Notes under the pieces: model-generated
Database searches by the model: none
What the model saw: only the letters and a program-made list of their open reading frames with translations
Told to the model about the DNA's origin: nothing
Position numbers and translations under genes: made by a program
Shown here: positions 28,572 through 39,125 of the stretch, one piece after another
How positions within the stretch are numbered: the first letter of the stretch is position 1
Layout of the letters: each line of letters opens with the position of its first letter
Assembly: GCA_019155205.2 (NCBI GenBank)
Contig: JAHNZQ020000277.1
Location: 3,394 to 44,552, forward strand
DNA length: 41,159 nt
Origin: Gracilaria vermiculophylla
Lineage: Eukaryota; Rhodophyta; Florideophyceae; Gracilariales; Gracilariaceae
Reading direction: 5' to 3'

Positions 28572-30674
28572 ATGGCTGCCGCAACGCGAACGGCTTCGTG
28601 GCCGCCATCCAACGCTTCTTCGTCCCACATCTCCGTTCACAACCTTGTGCTGACTGCATCCGCTGATGATGCCAACTTGCCGCATGAGCAGCCCCTTGAC
28701 GACCCAGTAATCACTCGCGCCTCGCAGTTTATATCCCGCGCGCTCGCTGCTCACGTCCCGCCCTCCCCCGACTCATCCCACACCCACCGCCCATCCCCTC
28801 ACGTTCCTTCACTCCAACACGACGACAACGACGACGACTACGACGACGACGATTACGACGACGACGACTACGACACCAACGACGAGGACGAGCATCTCCG
28901 TGCCGTTCACCTCCGCAAGCAACATCCCGACCCTCAGCTCCCGCAATCCTCCACTCCCAACACACAGAAACCCCTACTGCTCAATCACCAACCTCATTCT
29001 AAACTAAACTCAACCGCTTCACAGCTTTCATCTGATCCGTTATCTCAACAACGTCAACTTTGCCAACTTGGAAACACCGCTCCACATTACAGCGAATATA
29101 CTCTCGAACACCATACAACTGAAAGCAACGGTCACCAACACGATCAACCCACCGAACCACTTGAAACAATGCCTACCCATCACTTGGCCCGTACCCTTCC
29201 GACCCGCAAAGCCGCTTCTAAGAATACAGGTCCCATGCGATCCACCTCCTCACAGCCGCCCTCGCGAGAACCACAGACATCTCACGCCTCTTTCGTCTTC
29301 TCTGAAGCATGGTATGAGCAAATGTGCATCGAGTCTGTGCCGCTCCGTCTCTGCGTCCCATCAGATGTCATGCATCCATCTTTCTTTCGTATCACGTGCG
29401 CCCGTCACAATTCTCTGTTTCCACCCGAGCCCGCTGCGAATACTGTTACCACTCACACCGCAGAGGCCAACCTGTTGTACCAGGTGCTGGCCTTTCTGTA
29501 CGAAAACCTCAACCAGCTTTTTGATATGTTTGGCGACTTTCTAGACCTTGAAGGAGTGGAGCCCTCTGATCCGGCCATGGTTCGGCTGCGCTCCAACTGG
29601 AAACACTTGCGTGGTATAACCGAGATGCTCGAGTGTCGTTACGATCTACTTTGCGGGTACAGACAGCGTGATTTTCGACAAACTGCTCTCATGGAGGCGC
29701 ACATGACTCCGGCATTGGGGCACAGCGCGCTCTCGCAGGCCGTGAATGACGACATGCGCGGTGTACCCCTCGAGACGGCTCAGCTGAACGCTGAAACTCG
29801 CGACAAATTACTTTACAATGAATTCAGTTGGAAGCCCAGTGAACCGCAAAGGCAATCAAATGATAAAGAGGCGGGTCAATCAAATGGTGAAGAGGCGGGT
29901 CAATCAAATGGCGCAATCAAAACCAAATCATTATCTCCGAGAAAGAGAAAAAATCGATCAGTCTCTTGGGCTGATCGCCAGGCGCCGAGCGTTGAATTTG
30001 TTTTTGTGCTGAGGAGATACGATTTGATAAGCGCGTCCGTAATTCGCGGTGCATGGCACGTGTTTGGAGACTATTTGTGGAGACTCGTCATATACCCGCG
30101 AAAAGAAAAGGGGTTAGAAGGTTATCTGTGGGTCTATCTACAATGTGGAGGAACGTGTGACGTTGGAGATGACGATGATGTGGATGAGAAAGACCATGAA
30201 GAGGGAGCGTCTCAAGAGGAGGAAGAGGAGGAAGAGGAGGAAGAGGAGGAAGAGGAGGAGGAAGGTGAGACGGACGCTAACGTGGACGACGACGAAGAAG
30301 ATGAACACGAGGAAGAGGGTGGGGGCGGGGTACTGTGGTGCAGGCCAGCTCAATTTGTGATGCGGGTCGTGCACTCGACGTCCCCGCTCGCTCGAGCGGC
30401 TGTGCGCTCGGGTCGTGAGATGTTTGATAGCATTGAGACCGTGGAAGAATCACAATGGTACGACGAGTCCGATGAAGCATCATTATATCCGGACATCAAA
30501 CGCCAGGAGTACCACGTGTTTCGGAGCACTGCAGATGATTGGGGCTTCGAGATCGCTAGGTTCTCTTCGCTGCAACCTGGATTATACGCAGACAACGACA
30601 TGAATGTCGTGTTCACGGTTCGAATAATGCTACTATCGTTCGAGCAACCTTTACCACCTCGCGAGAGTGCATGA
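28572..30674 (+). CDS. MATH-domain protein with acidic insert
   Basis: 700 residues from the ATG at 28572 (CATATGG); an in-frame ATG at 28299 would add 91 low-complexity residues. The N-terminal 250 residues are disordered, with an Asp/Tyr tract near 83-107 (triplet GAC/GAT repeat). The middle (about 245-400) is helical (LLYQVLAFLYENLNQLFDMF) and unrecognised. From about 470 comes a MATH (TRAF-like) fold: GAWHVFGDYLWRLVIYP, GYLWVYLQCGG, and, after an acidic insert of about 55 residues (530-586), ADDWGFEIARFSSLQPGLY with a final strand VVFTVRIMLLS. MATH domains bind short peptides in partners, as in USP7 and SPOP. There is no protease, RING or BTB domain, so it may be an adaptor. KRKNRS could be a nuclear signal. 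Confidence 0.8.
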   Translation: MAAATRTASWPPSNASSSHISVHNLVLTASADDANLPHEQPLDDPVITRASQFISRALAAHVPPSPDSSHTHRPSPHVPSLQHDDNDDDYDDDDYDDDDYDTNDEDEHLRAVHLRKQHPDPQLPQSSTPNTQKPLLLNHQPHSKLNSTASQLSSDPLSQQRQLCQLGNTAPHYSEYTLEHHTTESNGHQHDQPTEPLETMPTHHLARTLPTRKAASKNTGPMRSTSSQPPSREPQTSHASFVFSEAWYEQMCIESVPLRLCVPSDVMHPSFFRITCARHNSLFPPEPAANTVTTHTAEANLLYQVLAFLYENLNQLFDMFGDFLDLEGVEPSDPAMVRLRSNWKHLRGITEMLECRYDLLCGYRQRDFRQTALMEAHMTPALGHSALSQAVNDDMRGVPLETAQLNAETRDKLLYNEFSWKPSEPQRQSNDKEAGQSNGEEAGQSNGAIKTKSLSPRKRKNRSVSWADRQAPSVEFVFVLRRYDLISASVIRGAWHVFGDYLWRLVIYPRKEKGLEGYLWVYLQCGGTCDVGDDDDVDEKDHEEGASQEEEEEEEEEEEEEEEEGETDANVDDDEEDEHEEEGGGGVLWCRPAQFVMRVVHSTSPLARAAVRSGREMFDSIETVEESQWYDESDEASLYPDIKRQEYHVFRSTADDWGFEIARFSSLQPGLYADNDMNVVFTVRIMLLSFEQPLPPRESA
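30210..30264 (+). repeat. GAGGAA purine tract coding poly-Glu
   Basis: Tandem GAGGAAGAG units over about 55 bases inside the MATH gene, all purine on this strand, encoding an unbroken Glu run. Such tracts vary in length between individuals and can form triplex structures. Confidence 0.8.
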
Positions 30675-31390
30675 AGACAGCGAACACTAAACAGATTGAC
30701 ACGTCTGAAAACCCACACGCACATTGAATTGAAGGCGCGGAATGGGCGGTGGCGAGGTGGGACGGCGGCGGCCCGAATGCTTACCAAAGGCGGAAACTGT
30801 GGCAGTGCTGCTTGCAGTTGCTGCGAGCGGCGTGATCACGAGACCGTTGTGCGCCTGGCGCGTGCGCCAGGTGCGTCTACGGCGCGCAACGTTGCCCTGC
30901 GGTAGCACGACAAGTACTGCTTGTCACGGCTTGGAAGGTATCTATGCAGTATGCCCCCTTATAGAGTGGCGCGTGTGCTCCACGTGTCCTCAACCCCCAT
31001 TTCTTTTTGATTGTATGCAAAACATAGCTGGACCAATGCATTGAAGGATTGCCATGCACGACCAACATTGGGGCACTCCTGAAATCACAATTTACAAAAT
31101 GAGATGGCACAAATTAAGAGTATTGCATTTTCAATTGTGATTTCTGCACGCGCGGAAACGTCGATATGCTCGAAGAAGTAACCCCTACACCCATAGAAAC
31201 ATTGTGTTGCTCACATATTTCTGGTTTATTTTGTATTTGTTTACATGAGCGTAGAATACATATCATGCACACGTGTGTAAGTGTGTCTCTATAAAGCCAA
31301 AACTTCTGCTACACCTTATGAAATAGAAGTTCATTACTTCTTTTGTCTTGTTCTTAAACATCGATTACCTCTTCAAAAGGTCGTAAAGTG
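30675..31390. other. Intergenic region after the MATH gene
   Basis: GC-rich to about 30930, then AT-rich. CTCTATAAAGCC at about 31288-31299 looks like a TATA box but no good gene follows. CACACGTGTG lies at about 31269-31278. Nothing else is recognised. Confidence 0.4.
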
Positions 31391-32640
31391 CAGTGCGTTC
31401 CAAAAATATACGTTATTACCCCTAAAAAGTGCGCCAAAACTGTACTGTAGGCTAGATTTTGCACAAAGTCTACACAGAATCGTTTCAAAAAAAAATATAC
31501 ACCGTCGTCTTTCCAGTAAAATTGGCTCGACGTCCTCCACTTTCAAAGCCTGTACAACTTCAAATCATAAATTTACACGCCGAGAAACACTCCACCAGTA
31601 CTAATTGAAGCGTTCTAGGGTCACAATTGCTATTTTTCTAAAATATGCCACTCTTTATGGATTAAAACGATCTGCAGGATCCTTTAAAAAGCTCATTTTA
31701 GAAAACGAAAAAAGAATTACAAATACTTTCTGCAAAGGAAAAATATTTTGCAAAAAATATATAATTAATCTCAATTTCAACCTTTTTAAATCAAGTATAT
31801 GAATGCAGATAAACAACACAAACTTACTTTCGCATAAAACATTAGGAGGTCCTTCTCTCTCCAGGACCATCACAAGCAAAAGAGATTTTACTAATGGTCT
31901 GGAAACTTTTTTTTGAAGAAACAACGGAAAATGTTATTTTTACTGATGAAAAAATGTTCAATTTAGGTGGTCCAGATTGCTAGAAATATTATTGGCACAA
32001 TCTTCTTAAGGAACATTATGAATTTTTTACCAAGCATTCAAGTGAAGGCTCTGTTACGGTCTGGGCTGGCATTTCTAAAAAAGTTTTGACTGAAATTGCA
32101 TTTATTGAAACAACCATGAACGAGGAAAAATATCAATAAGTTCCATACAATTATTTGCTTTCTTTTTGTTTTTGTTTCCATGAAGAAAATTTCATTTTTC
32201 ATCAGGATAACTCCCCTGTACACACTGCATCTCTTATCAAAACTTGGCTACAGGAGTCAGAAGTATCTGTTTTAGAGTGGCTGGCGCGCTCACTAGATCT
32301 GAACCAAATCGAAAACGTTTGGGGACTGTTGACAAGGATAGTTTGTGCGTATGAAAGGCAATTTCAGACCATTTTTGAACTCAAAAACGGCATTAAAAAT
32401 TGTTGGAAATCTAAAACAGTTTCAATTGTGAAAACGTACATCAATTCAATTCCGAAACGTTTCATTAGCTTTATACAGCAAAAGAGGTACAAAATAAACT
32501 ATTGAGCGTCACGCAGCAAAGATTTGTTGTTGATGATCATATGTTTTTGAAAACGTTTTTTGATTTTATTTATTTCTGAATCCTATTTTTGTAGGCGTAC
32601 AGTATACATTTGGTAGTTTTTTTGAGAATTCACATCATGT
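31391..32640 (+). mobile_element. Tc1-3: Tc1/mariner pseudogene
   Basis: The left end CAGTGCGTTCCAAAAA at 31391 resembles that of Tc1-1. The start codon seen in Tc1-2 is TTG here (31522). The first half of the transposase has several stops. The second half is readable: FTDEKMFN (first Asp), SVTVWAGIS, FHQDNSPVH (second Asp) and LDLNQIENVWG (Glu), with 34 residues between second Asp and Glu, the DD34E signature of Tc1. The frame 32155-32505 runs to a normal C-terminus. A degenerate right end is likely around 32595-32640 (GTACAGTATACATTTGG). Inactive. Confidence 0.88.
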
Positions 32641-33589
32641 TGTATGTTTCTAAAATAGTCTGTAGGCCGAGCCCGTTCAGCACTACCTGAGTTAACCTTA
32701 TTTGTTTTCCTGGTCACTTATTTCGCACACCATTTCTCTGGTTTTGAACTCCACCCAAAATGGAAGTTAATGCATGTTAAAAAGGAATTCAGTAATTTGA
32801 CAAACTTGATAAATACAAGCTATAGAACATAGTAATTGATGCAATATATGAAACTAAAGACATTAAAGAAGTTCTTATTCAAATTGGCGAACATTTTAAG
32901 CACCAATGAGGAGGAAAAAACCGCATAGTGGTTTTCCAAGTTGTAAGAAACTGAATTAACAATGTTTTCGCGCTTTTCGATCATACTCTGCGTATTGTAG
33001 AAATTGACATCGGAAACCAATCTATGTTGCTCAGAATTCTTGATGAATGGTTTACTGTACTTTCAACTACTTGTTATTTACTGTGACAAACTGATTGCAA
33101 GCTGCTCTTCACTTATTTAGTGTGACGTCAAAAGATAGTTTATCGACATCTCTAAAAATTTCTAGAAGTTGTCCAACTCAGCTTTCCGTGCTGGACAACT
33201 TACAAATGTGTTCTAGATCTCTCCAACTGGTAGGATCTAAATTCTATGTAGAGGCATTATGCTGTCCATTAACGAGAGCATTAAGGAAAAAAAAGTAAAG
33301 TTTTATTCAACCTACCGTCTACCTATTCCTAACAATTTCACTGGTAGCATCGCAACCGTTCCAACCGCTATGGCGGCCCCGGTTGCAGAAGAAAAACCAC
33401 CGATATAAACATGGATTTTTTTGAAGTGTAATTCTTCTATGTGTTATTTTCTAGAACTATCGTAATTTTTCGAGATTTTATTTTGATTTCAAATTCTGAT
33501 TTTTGTGAAGAGGACTCTAGTTTTATTCGAAATTGTCTTGTTTTAATTGAAAGTTTTATTGCGAATCAACTGTGCCTATTCGTCAAATC
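32641..33589. other. AT-rich spacer, possible LTR of element C
   Basis: No coding frame is convincing. A 9-bp stem AGTTGTCCA/TGGACAACT with a 16-base loop lies at 33167-33200. The right part may include the 5' LTR of element C, but without a second copy the edges cannot be set. Confidence 0.35.
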
Positions 33590-34216
33590 TGTATAAAGTG
33601 GTTCAGAGCTGGTTTCCCTGTGGGCAGGAGAGCCACGAAACCGTTGAAATAGTACTGGGGCTACAGCTACTGGCTGTTGGGGGTTTTAGCCACCCTTGCA
33701 GAGTGTTGTGGTTAGCTCGTTGATATTGGGTGCATGTAAAGGCTGAAGATTACCGAATACTATTTACCGACCAGGTTTAACTGCTGTCAATCCAAGTATG
33801 CTCTTCAAACCTTCTGAATTGATGGCTGTTACCTAGGTCAGACCGGCTGGGCACGGGTTTCGAGTAATGCTTACGAGGGAAGCACAGTAAAGCCTCGGAT
33901 GAGGCAGACTTCTCTATGTTCTCTCAAAGCGCTACACGTTATATCTCAAGGTCAGCTCGTGAAGCTGCGTTATTAAGGTGAGGACACAGTGAAGGTTTAC
34001 ATTGACTACATCACACCCTGTGATTGTAGGTAGACTGGTAGGGATATTCTGAAGATGCAGCTGAGCAGTACTTGCCTACTGTCAAGTATTGTCAGAGTTA
34101 TTGAATCATATAAGACTTCCGGCTAAGAAAATATACTGGGGGTAAAAGGACCTTCCTTATGGGTGCTATAAACATCAAGAACAAGAATATTTTTAAGTAA
34201 AGAAAAAAATTTCAAC

Positions 34217-35044
34217 ATGTCTTTCATGAAACCGTCAAAGCCCGATACGTTTGATGGCCGCCACGATGCCTTGACTATTCGTGCATGGTTTCACTCCGTG
34301 AAAAATATCTTCGTCTCGTTCAAATTGGGCAAGATATTGACATAGATGTGCGTACTGAAGACGGTTTCATTTCAACTTATATGACGGTTACCACTGCGAA
34401 CTAGTGGTTTACCCTTGTATTCGAAGACAAGGTTCCGCATACTTGGTAAGCCTTTAAAATCTGTGTCGAGAACGAGTTTTTTTCAAAAGAAAGTATTGTG
34501 AGAGCACGAGACAGACTCTTTTACCTCAAGCAGAAAACCTGTGTAGCCATCTATTTGTCTGACTTTCGAAACATTGGGATCGACATTCCAGGGATAACTG
34601 ATTCCGAAATACTGGCTAGATTCACCAAAACATTGAAGCCTCATATTCTCCTGGAACTTCGAAAAGCCAGTTCAATAATGATTGAAGAAGCAGCGAAGAT
34701 TGTGCTAGACGTCGACGGAGCTTTCTATGGTGCAGGATCCTTCCATTAGCGCCGATCTGGAATCAATACATGTTTACAGAATGGACAAGTTCCCATGGAT
34801 ATTGAGAATGTCCAAAAGCAAAATAGTCGGCGAGAAATGAGTACTGAGCAAATGAGAGAAATGGAAAACAATGCCTGTTTTCTTTTTCATAAGCCTGGAT
34901 GCCGTCCGTGGAAACAAAAAAATGGGAAGAACCAGCAGAAAGGATAGACTGTCCAGGGGAACAACACCGAAACGAACTGGGGTCCTGACAATGACTCGCG
35001 TTCTCAGGAAAACTGAGTGGACCACCAAAAGGAATAGTAACCAC
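34217..35044 (+). pseudogene. Gag of element C, broken
   Basis: Starts at ATG 34217 (MSFMKPSKPDTFDGRHD, a typical gag start) and continues with a frameshift near 34330 and further stops. The clean part at 34498-34749 shows the retrotransposon gag core (YLSDFRNIGIDIPG, ILARFTKTLKPHIL). Near 34880 CFLFHKPGCRPW is a zinc knuckle that has lost a cysteine. Confidence 0.7.
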
Positions 35045-35066
35045 TCAGGTTGGACATGAAGAGAGT

Positions 35067-35378
35067 GTGCCCAACCGCTTGGAGAACGCGTTAAATTCTC
35101 TACAGGATGAAGTGAAGGCCTTCTTAAGAGAAGATTGCAGTGCTGTGCCGAATATCTCAAGTGCAGAGTCAAATGCCTTGATTAGGAGTCGTGATGACAA
35201 CATCCTTACGGAAAGACCTATACCCGTAGAACCTTTACTTGTACTGAGTGGTACCATGAATGGCCTCGGCGTGAAAGTATTGAAAGATGATGGATGTGAT
35301 ATGAACGTATTAAGCAGAGAGTTTCAGTTTAAAAATAGAAGCAGAAATATCTTGATATCAGGAAAACGTTACGGTTGA
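35067..35378 (+). pseudogene. Protease region of element C, degraded
   Basis: Near the end of the frame VKVLKDDGCDMNVLSREF sits where a retropepsin D-[ST]-G site would be; the Ser/Thr is Asp here. Flanked in order by gag and RT. The call rests on order and the weak motif. Confidence 0.5.
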
Positions 35379-35818
35379 GCACTCTCAGAAAGGAACAAAG
35401 GAAGAAGCATCGGAAGTCATACTCAATGGGGCTTCATGACTTGGATCTCATACCTATACGTCTAATTGGATCGTGGCCAACTGTAGGTATGATGTTCTGT
35501 TGGGAATACCGTGGTATGTTGCCCATTATCCATAAATCGAACATGAACAAAGGATTGTGAAAGTTGGACGCGATATTATTCCAGTGATTCAAAAAAAATT
35601 TGAAAGGATTCAAGCAACGAATGTAGGAGTAAAAACGTTCCGAAGAATGTTGGGAAAGAACAAGATGAAAGTTCAATTGTTTCAAGTCAAAATCCGAGAA
35701 GATAAGCGTTTGGAGGGAGAAAGGCCCACTAAAAAGAATTCCAAGTTGCAGCGACTGCTTGCAGAGTTCGATTCTGTTTTCAAAACAGAGTTACCGTCTG
35801 GATCATCCACGATCAACA

Positions 35819-35855
35819 GATCTCTTTGTTGGCACTGATTGCCAACAAAGAGATC
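35819..35855. repeat. Perfect 16-bp stem hairpin in element C
   Basis: Arms 35819-35834 (GATCTCTTTGTTGGCA) and 35840-35855 are exact reverse complements with a five-base loop CTGAT. The right arm lies in the conserved stretch before RT; the left arm appears to be an inverted copy of it and puts a stop (TGA, 35836-35838) in the frame. Confidence 0.85.
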
Positions 35856-36580
35856 CGTTGCTCATGAGATCCAGGTTGCCGAAGACTCGAAGACTCCATA
35901 CCGTCCGTTATTCCAACTGTCTCTTGTCGAATTGGAATCAGCAAAGGAATACATGGAGAATTTTCTTAAATCAGGGAAGATAAGACCAAGCAAAACACCG
36001 ATTGGAGCTTCATTATTTAACGTGAAACAAAATAGAAAATTAAGAAGAGTCGTACACTATCGAGCACTCAATCGACTCATTAAGAAAAATAACGCTCCCA
36101 TCCCGAGATCTGTGGAGATTTTTGATAGGAATGGTGGAGCAAATTTTTTCTCTAAGTTAGATCTAGAGATGGGATTTCATCAAATACGGGTAAAGCCAGA
36201 AGATATCGAGAAGAATACATTCAACACAATTTATGGGAAATTTGAGTACCTTGTTATGCTCATGTGGCTTTGTAATGCTCCTGCGACTTATGAAACGTTG
36301 ATGAACCAGCTCTTTTATGATTTTATTGATGACTATCTGGTGGTCTAAATGGATGATGTCCTGATTTTGGGTAAGAATGAAGCAAGCCACTTGAAGCTCT
36401 CGGAATCAGTACTGCGTTGATTGAAAGAAACCATATTGTTTGTGTGCCCCGAGACACGTGAGTTTATGAAAACTGAGCTCGACTTCTTAGGATTCCTTTT
36501 CGGTAAGGATGGACTGAAAGAATACCCATTTAAGTTCGAAGTACTGAACATTTTGGCCAAGTTCGAACTCCTTACTTGAA
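35839..36580 (+). pseudogene. Reverse transcriptase of element C, catalytic Tyr codon is a stop
   Basis: RT blocks are in order: KSGKIRPSKTPIGASLFNVK, RVVHYRALNRLIKKNNAPIP, FFSKLDLEMGFHQIRV and LCNAPATYETLMN, then VV-stop-MDDVL, where the Tyr of the Y-x-D-D box would be. TAA at 36346-36348 differs from a Tyr codon by one base. The frame then resumes with LDFLGFLFG. Inactive. Confidence 0.85.
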
Positions 36581-36769
36581 GTTCGAAGTTTCCTGAGACT
36601 ACTGTAATGGTTTTGACGTTTCATGCAAATTTTTTTCAGAAGATTTTGCTCCAATGCCGAATCTGACAAAAAAAATATTAAGTTGTTGAGAAATGGGATA
36701 AAATATGTGATAAAGCCTTTCAGAAGTTAAAAGAAGCAATCACAAATGCACCAGTTTTGGTGTCGCTGG

Positions 36770-37131
36770 ATTGGAGCAAGCCATCTAGATGTCGCATTGA
36801 TGCTTCATAGACAGCTTTAGATGGAACTTTGACACAACTTGATGAGAATGGAACAGATAGCGTTACTAACTTTTATTCAAATAATTCATTCCAAACACAG
36901 TCCGTGTACACAGCTAATGATAGAGAGCTTCTTGGGCTTATCGCATTCCTTTATGGGTTGAGATCCAATTTGGAAGGGTCGAAATTCGAAGTCTTTACGG
37001 ACAACCAAGTGCTAAAGAGTTTCTTTACAAAACCGAAACTAAGCAGAAAAGAATCGAGATGGCTTGAAACTCTTGGAAACTTCGGAATATTCCCTAAACC
37101 TATTAGACCTGGTAGGGTAAACGTCTTATGA
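36770..37131 (+). pseudogene. RNase H domain of element C, broken
   Basis: RIDAS near 36790 followed by a stop, then a frame with SVYTANDRELLGLIAFLYGL and FEVFTDNQVLKSFF, the RNase H core of Ty3/gypsy pol, and a tail ending PGRVNVL with a stop in place of the usual continuing residue. Confidence 0.75.
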
Positions 37132-37226
37132 GATGTTACATCTATTGTTTTTCATGTTATGGGAATAATTGACGGTGGCTTATTATGAAATGGCGTTGAA
37201 GTGCCATATGTCAAAAACATGAAGAC

Positions 37227-38375
37227 GTGATAATTCTATATGATGAAGATCAATTCATTTGTCCTGTAGTAAAAACAATGAATGATAAATGGCCAGACGA
37301 ACAGATTCAAAGACGGAAACTGGAAAAGATACTTCCAATATTCAAAAAGGATGGTGAAAGACTCTTCTGCAATGAAAAGCTTCGCATACCGAGAAAATTC
37401 ATGTTCGATGTGTTACAACTAGCACATGAGTCTAAAATAAACGTTCATTTTAAGTTTTCAAAGACACTGTCGAGACTTGGCATTCTCCATTCGAGGCACA
37501 AGAGTCGAGGTCTTCGGAAGTATGTCGAAGGATACATGAGGTGTCAGCAGTTTAAGGATTCAAATCAGAAAACATTATCCGACTCAGAATCTTTAGAGTT
37601 ACGATACAGAAGATGGGGCTCATTGTCAACAGACTTTATCGTAAGCTTATCTTAGTCAAAAGGTGGGTTTGATGCGACAACTACATGGGTTGATCGGTGG
37701 ACCAGAAGAGTTCAATTCCAAAGTTACACTACTAATGACACAGCTAAAGACACTGCCAATGACGTTTTCTCAAACATTTTTAAGCATCATGGAATGCCGG
37801 AATGACGGATAGCATAACCTCGGAAAGAGATCCAAAAATAAAGTCCTAGTTTTGGGATCATCTGATGAAACTTTCCGGAGTGAAGGTGAAATTGTCTACA
37901 AGCAATCATCTGCAGTCTGATGGATAGTCTGAAATCATGAACCGAATGCTTGAAAACTATATATGTTGTTATTGCTCTTACCATCAAGATGACTGGGTGG
38001 AACCGCTGCCTGCAGTTGAGTTTGCATGCAACTCTGCAGTGACTGATGATCTTGGGATGTCACCTTTTGAATTGTGTCTTGGATGGACACCGAATTCTCC
38101 GCTTGACATTCTTTCTATAAAAGATATATCAGTGTAAAAAGGGGAAGAATTCAAGAAAAAGCTGACAGCCTCACTTCACGATGCACAGTACTCTTACAAA
38201 ATTGCAAAAGCTGGCCAAAGCGCGTATTATTTTATGGAGTATTGGGTTCCTAAATATGAAGTTGAAGAAAGCGTTTTGCTCAACAGGTCATTGTTCAAGG
38301 ATGGCTATGCTAAGTCTCAAGCATCTGATAAGCTACGTGGTAGAAGATTCGTCCTTTTCCAAATTCGGAAGTTAA
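37227..38375 (+). pseudogene. Integrase of element C, broken and truncated
   Basis: A frame to 37655 includes the zinc-region end (MRCQQFKDSN) and the first catalytic Asp context (GSLSTDFIVSLS). After frameshifts MNRMLENYICC (with the catalytic Glu position weakly kept) and FACNSAVTDDLGMSPFELCLG match the core and the a-helical end of gypsy integrases. The C-terminal DKLRGRRFVLFQIRKL is cut by the LTR of element B. Confidence 0.8.
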
Positions 38376-39010
38376 TGTAGTACAGTGGCTCCTACGGAAA
38401 TATGGTGGTTTGGCCTTAAGGTATAATATTCCTAAGGAGGGTTCGTAATTTATTAGCTGGGCCACGTGGTGCATGATCGAGCCCGCGTGATCTACAGTAT
38501 CCTTAAGGTACGGTAGAATTTATTATTTATTTTAGATATTTTATGCGGGTAATTAGCACAGTGGTGCGACCTGCCGAGGCGGACTCCCGGCTTGATATTT
38601 AAGCTGCCGGTTGAGCGCCATTTCTGGAGAAGTAAAGACAAGCACCCTTGAGTCTTCTTCTACATTTTCCGGTTGGAGTCTCTTGTCTATTCACGCAGGT
38701 TTCTAAGCCGCCGATCCCCAAGTCGCATCATAGCAGCGCCTATAGGAGCATTGTCCGCCCAGTGAACCTCCCCCTCCGCTTGGTGTTTGCGGATCACTTT
38801 CAGAATTCCCCCGGCTCGCGACAGCGGATACCGGAGATCACCTTTAGGAATACGCGCCTTTGGAGTCACTAAAAACTCCTAACGGACGTTGTGCTTTACT
38901 ACCTCGACAGCAGGGCTGACAGTACCACAACTGGTCTCCCGATTTAGAAGGTCACAGTTCCTAAAGGATTTGCACAAGTCGCAGCAGAACCGCGTTTCTA
39001 GTTTGCAACA
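38376..39010 (+). mobile_element. 5' LTR of element B
   Basis: Starts TGTAGTACAG at 38376, directly after decayed element C integrase; ends about TTTGCAACA at 39010. It matches 8883-8249 throughout. The first bases form a self-complementary TGTA-G-TACA. No 3' LTR within the window. Confidence 0.8.
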
Positions 39011-39125
39011 ACCAACCCCCAACGGTGGAATTCTTCCTTAAGGTGATCCGGAAGTGGAAGCCAATCACCCCCGACCTACTCCTCTATGGACCCCTCAGAA
39101 CATCCCATGGAAACCCCCCTACAGG
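38414..39125. repeat. CCTNNAGG palindrome cluster in LTR and leader of element B
   Basis: CCTNNAGG occurs at 38414, 38501, 38739, 38841, 38960, 39036 and 39118, with TA, TA, AT, TT, AA, TA and AC in the middle. Chance at equal base use is about one per 4 kb. Element A has the same motif at many matching and further places. Confidence 0.75.

Larger units (their letters stand above)
33590..38375 (+). mobile_element. Element C: heavily decayed Ty3/gypsy retrotransposon
   Basis: The order leader, gag, protease, RT, RNase H, integrase on the plus strand marks Ty3/gypsy. GTGGTTCAGAGCTGG near 33599 resembles a primer site for initiator tRNA-Met and is followed by a leader of about 600 bases with no ORF. 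Every coding domain has stops or shifts. The integrase C-terminus (DKLRGRRF, then FQIRKL) is cut by the LTR of element B at 38376. Protein motifs and base composition differ from elements A and B, so this is another lineage and older. Confidence 0.85.

Noticed and set aside
28057..28659. 200-codon minus-strand frame over the accC end and spacer
   Set aside because: Arg-, Ala- and Cys-rich shadow of GC-rich DNA, includes the CCG repeat, no motif.
30138..30374. Leu/Phe-rich minus-strand frame resembling membrane helices
   Set aside because: It is the reverse reading of the GAGGAA purine tract.
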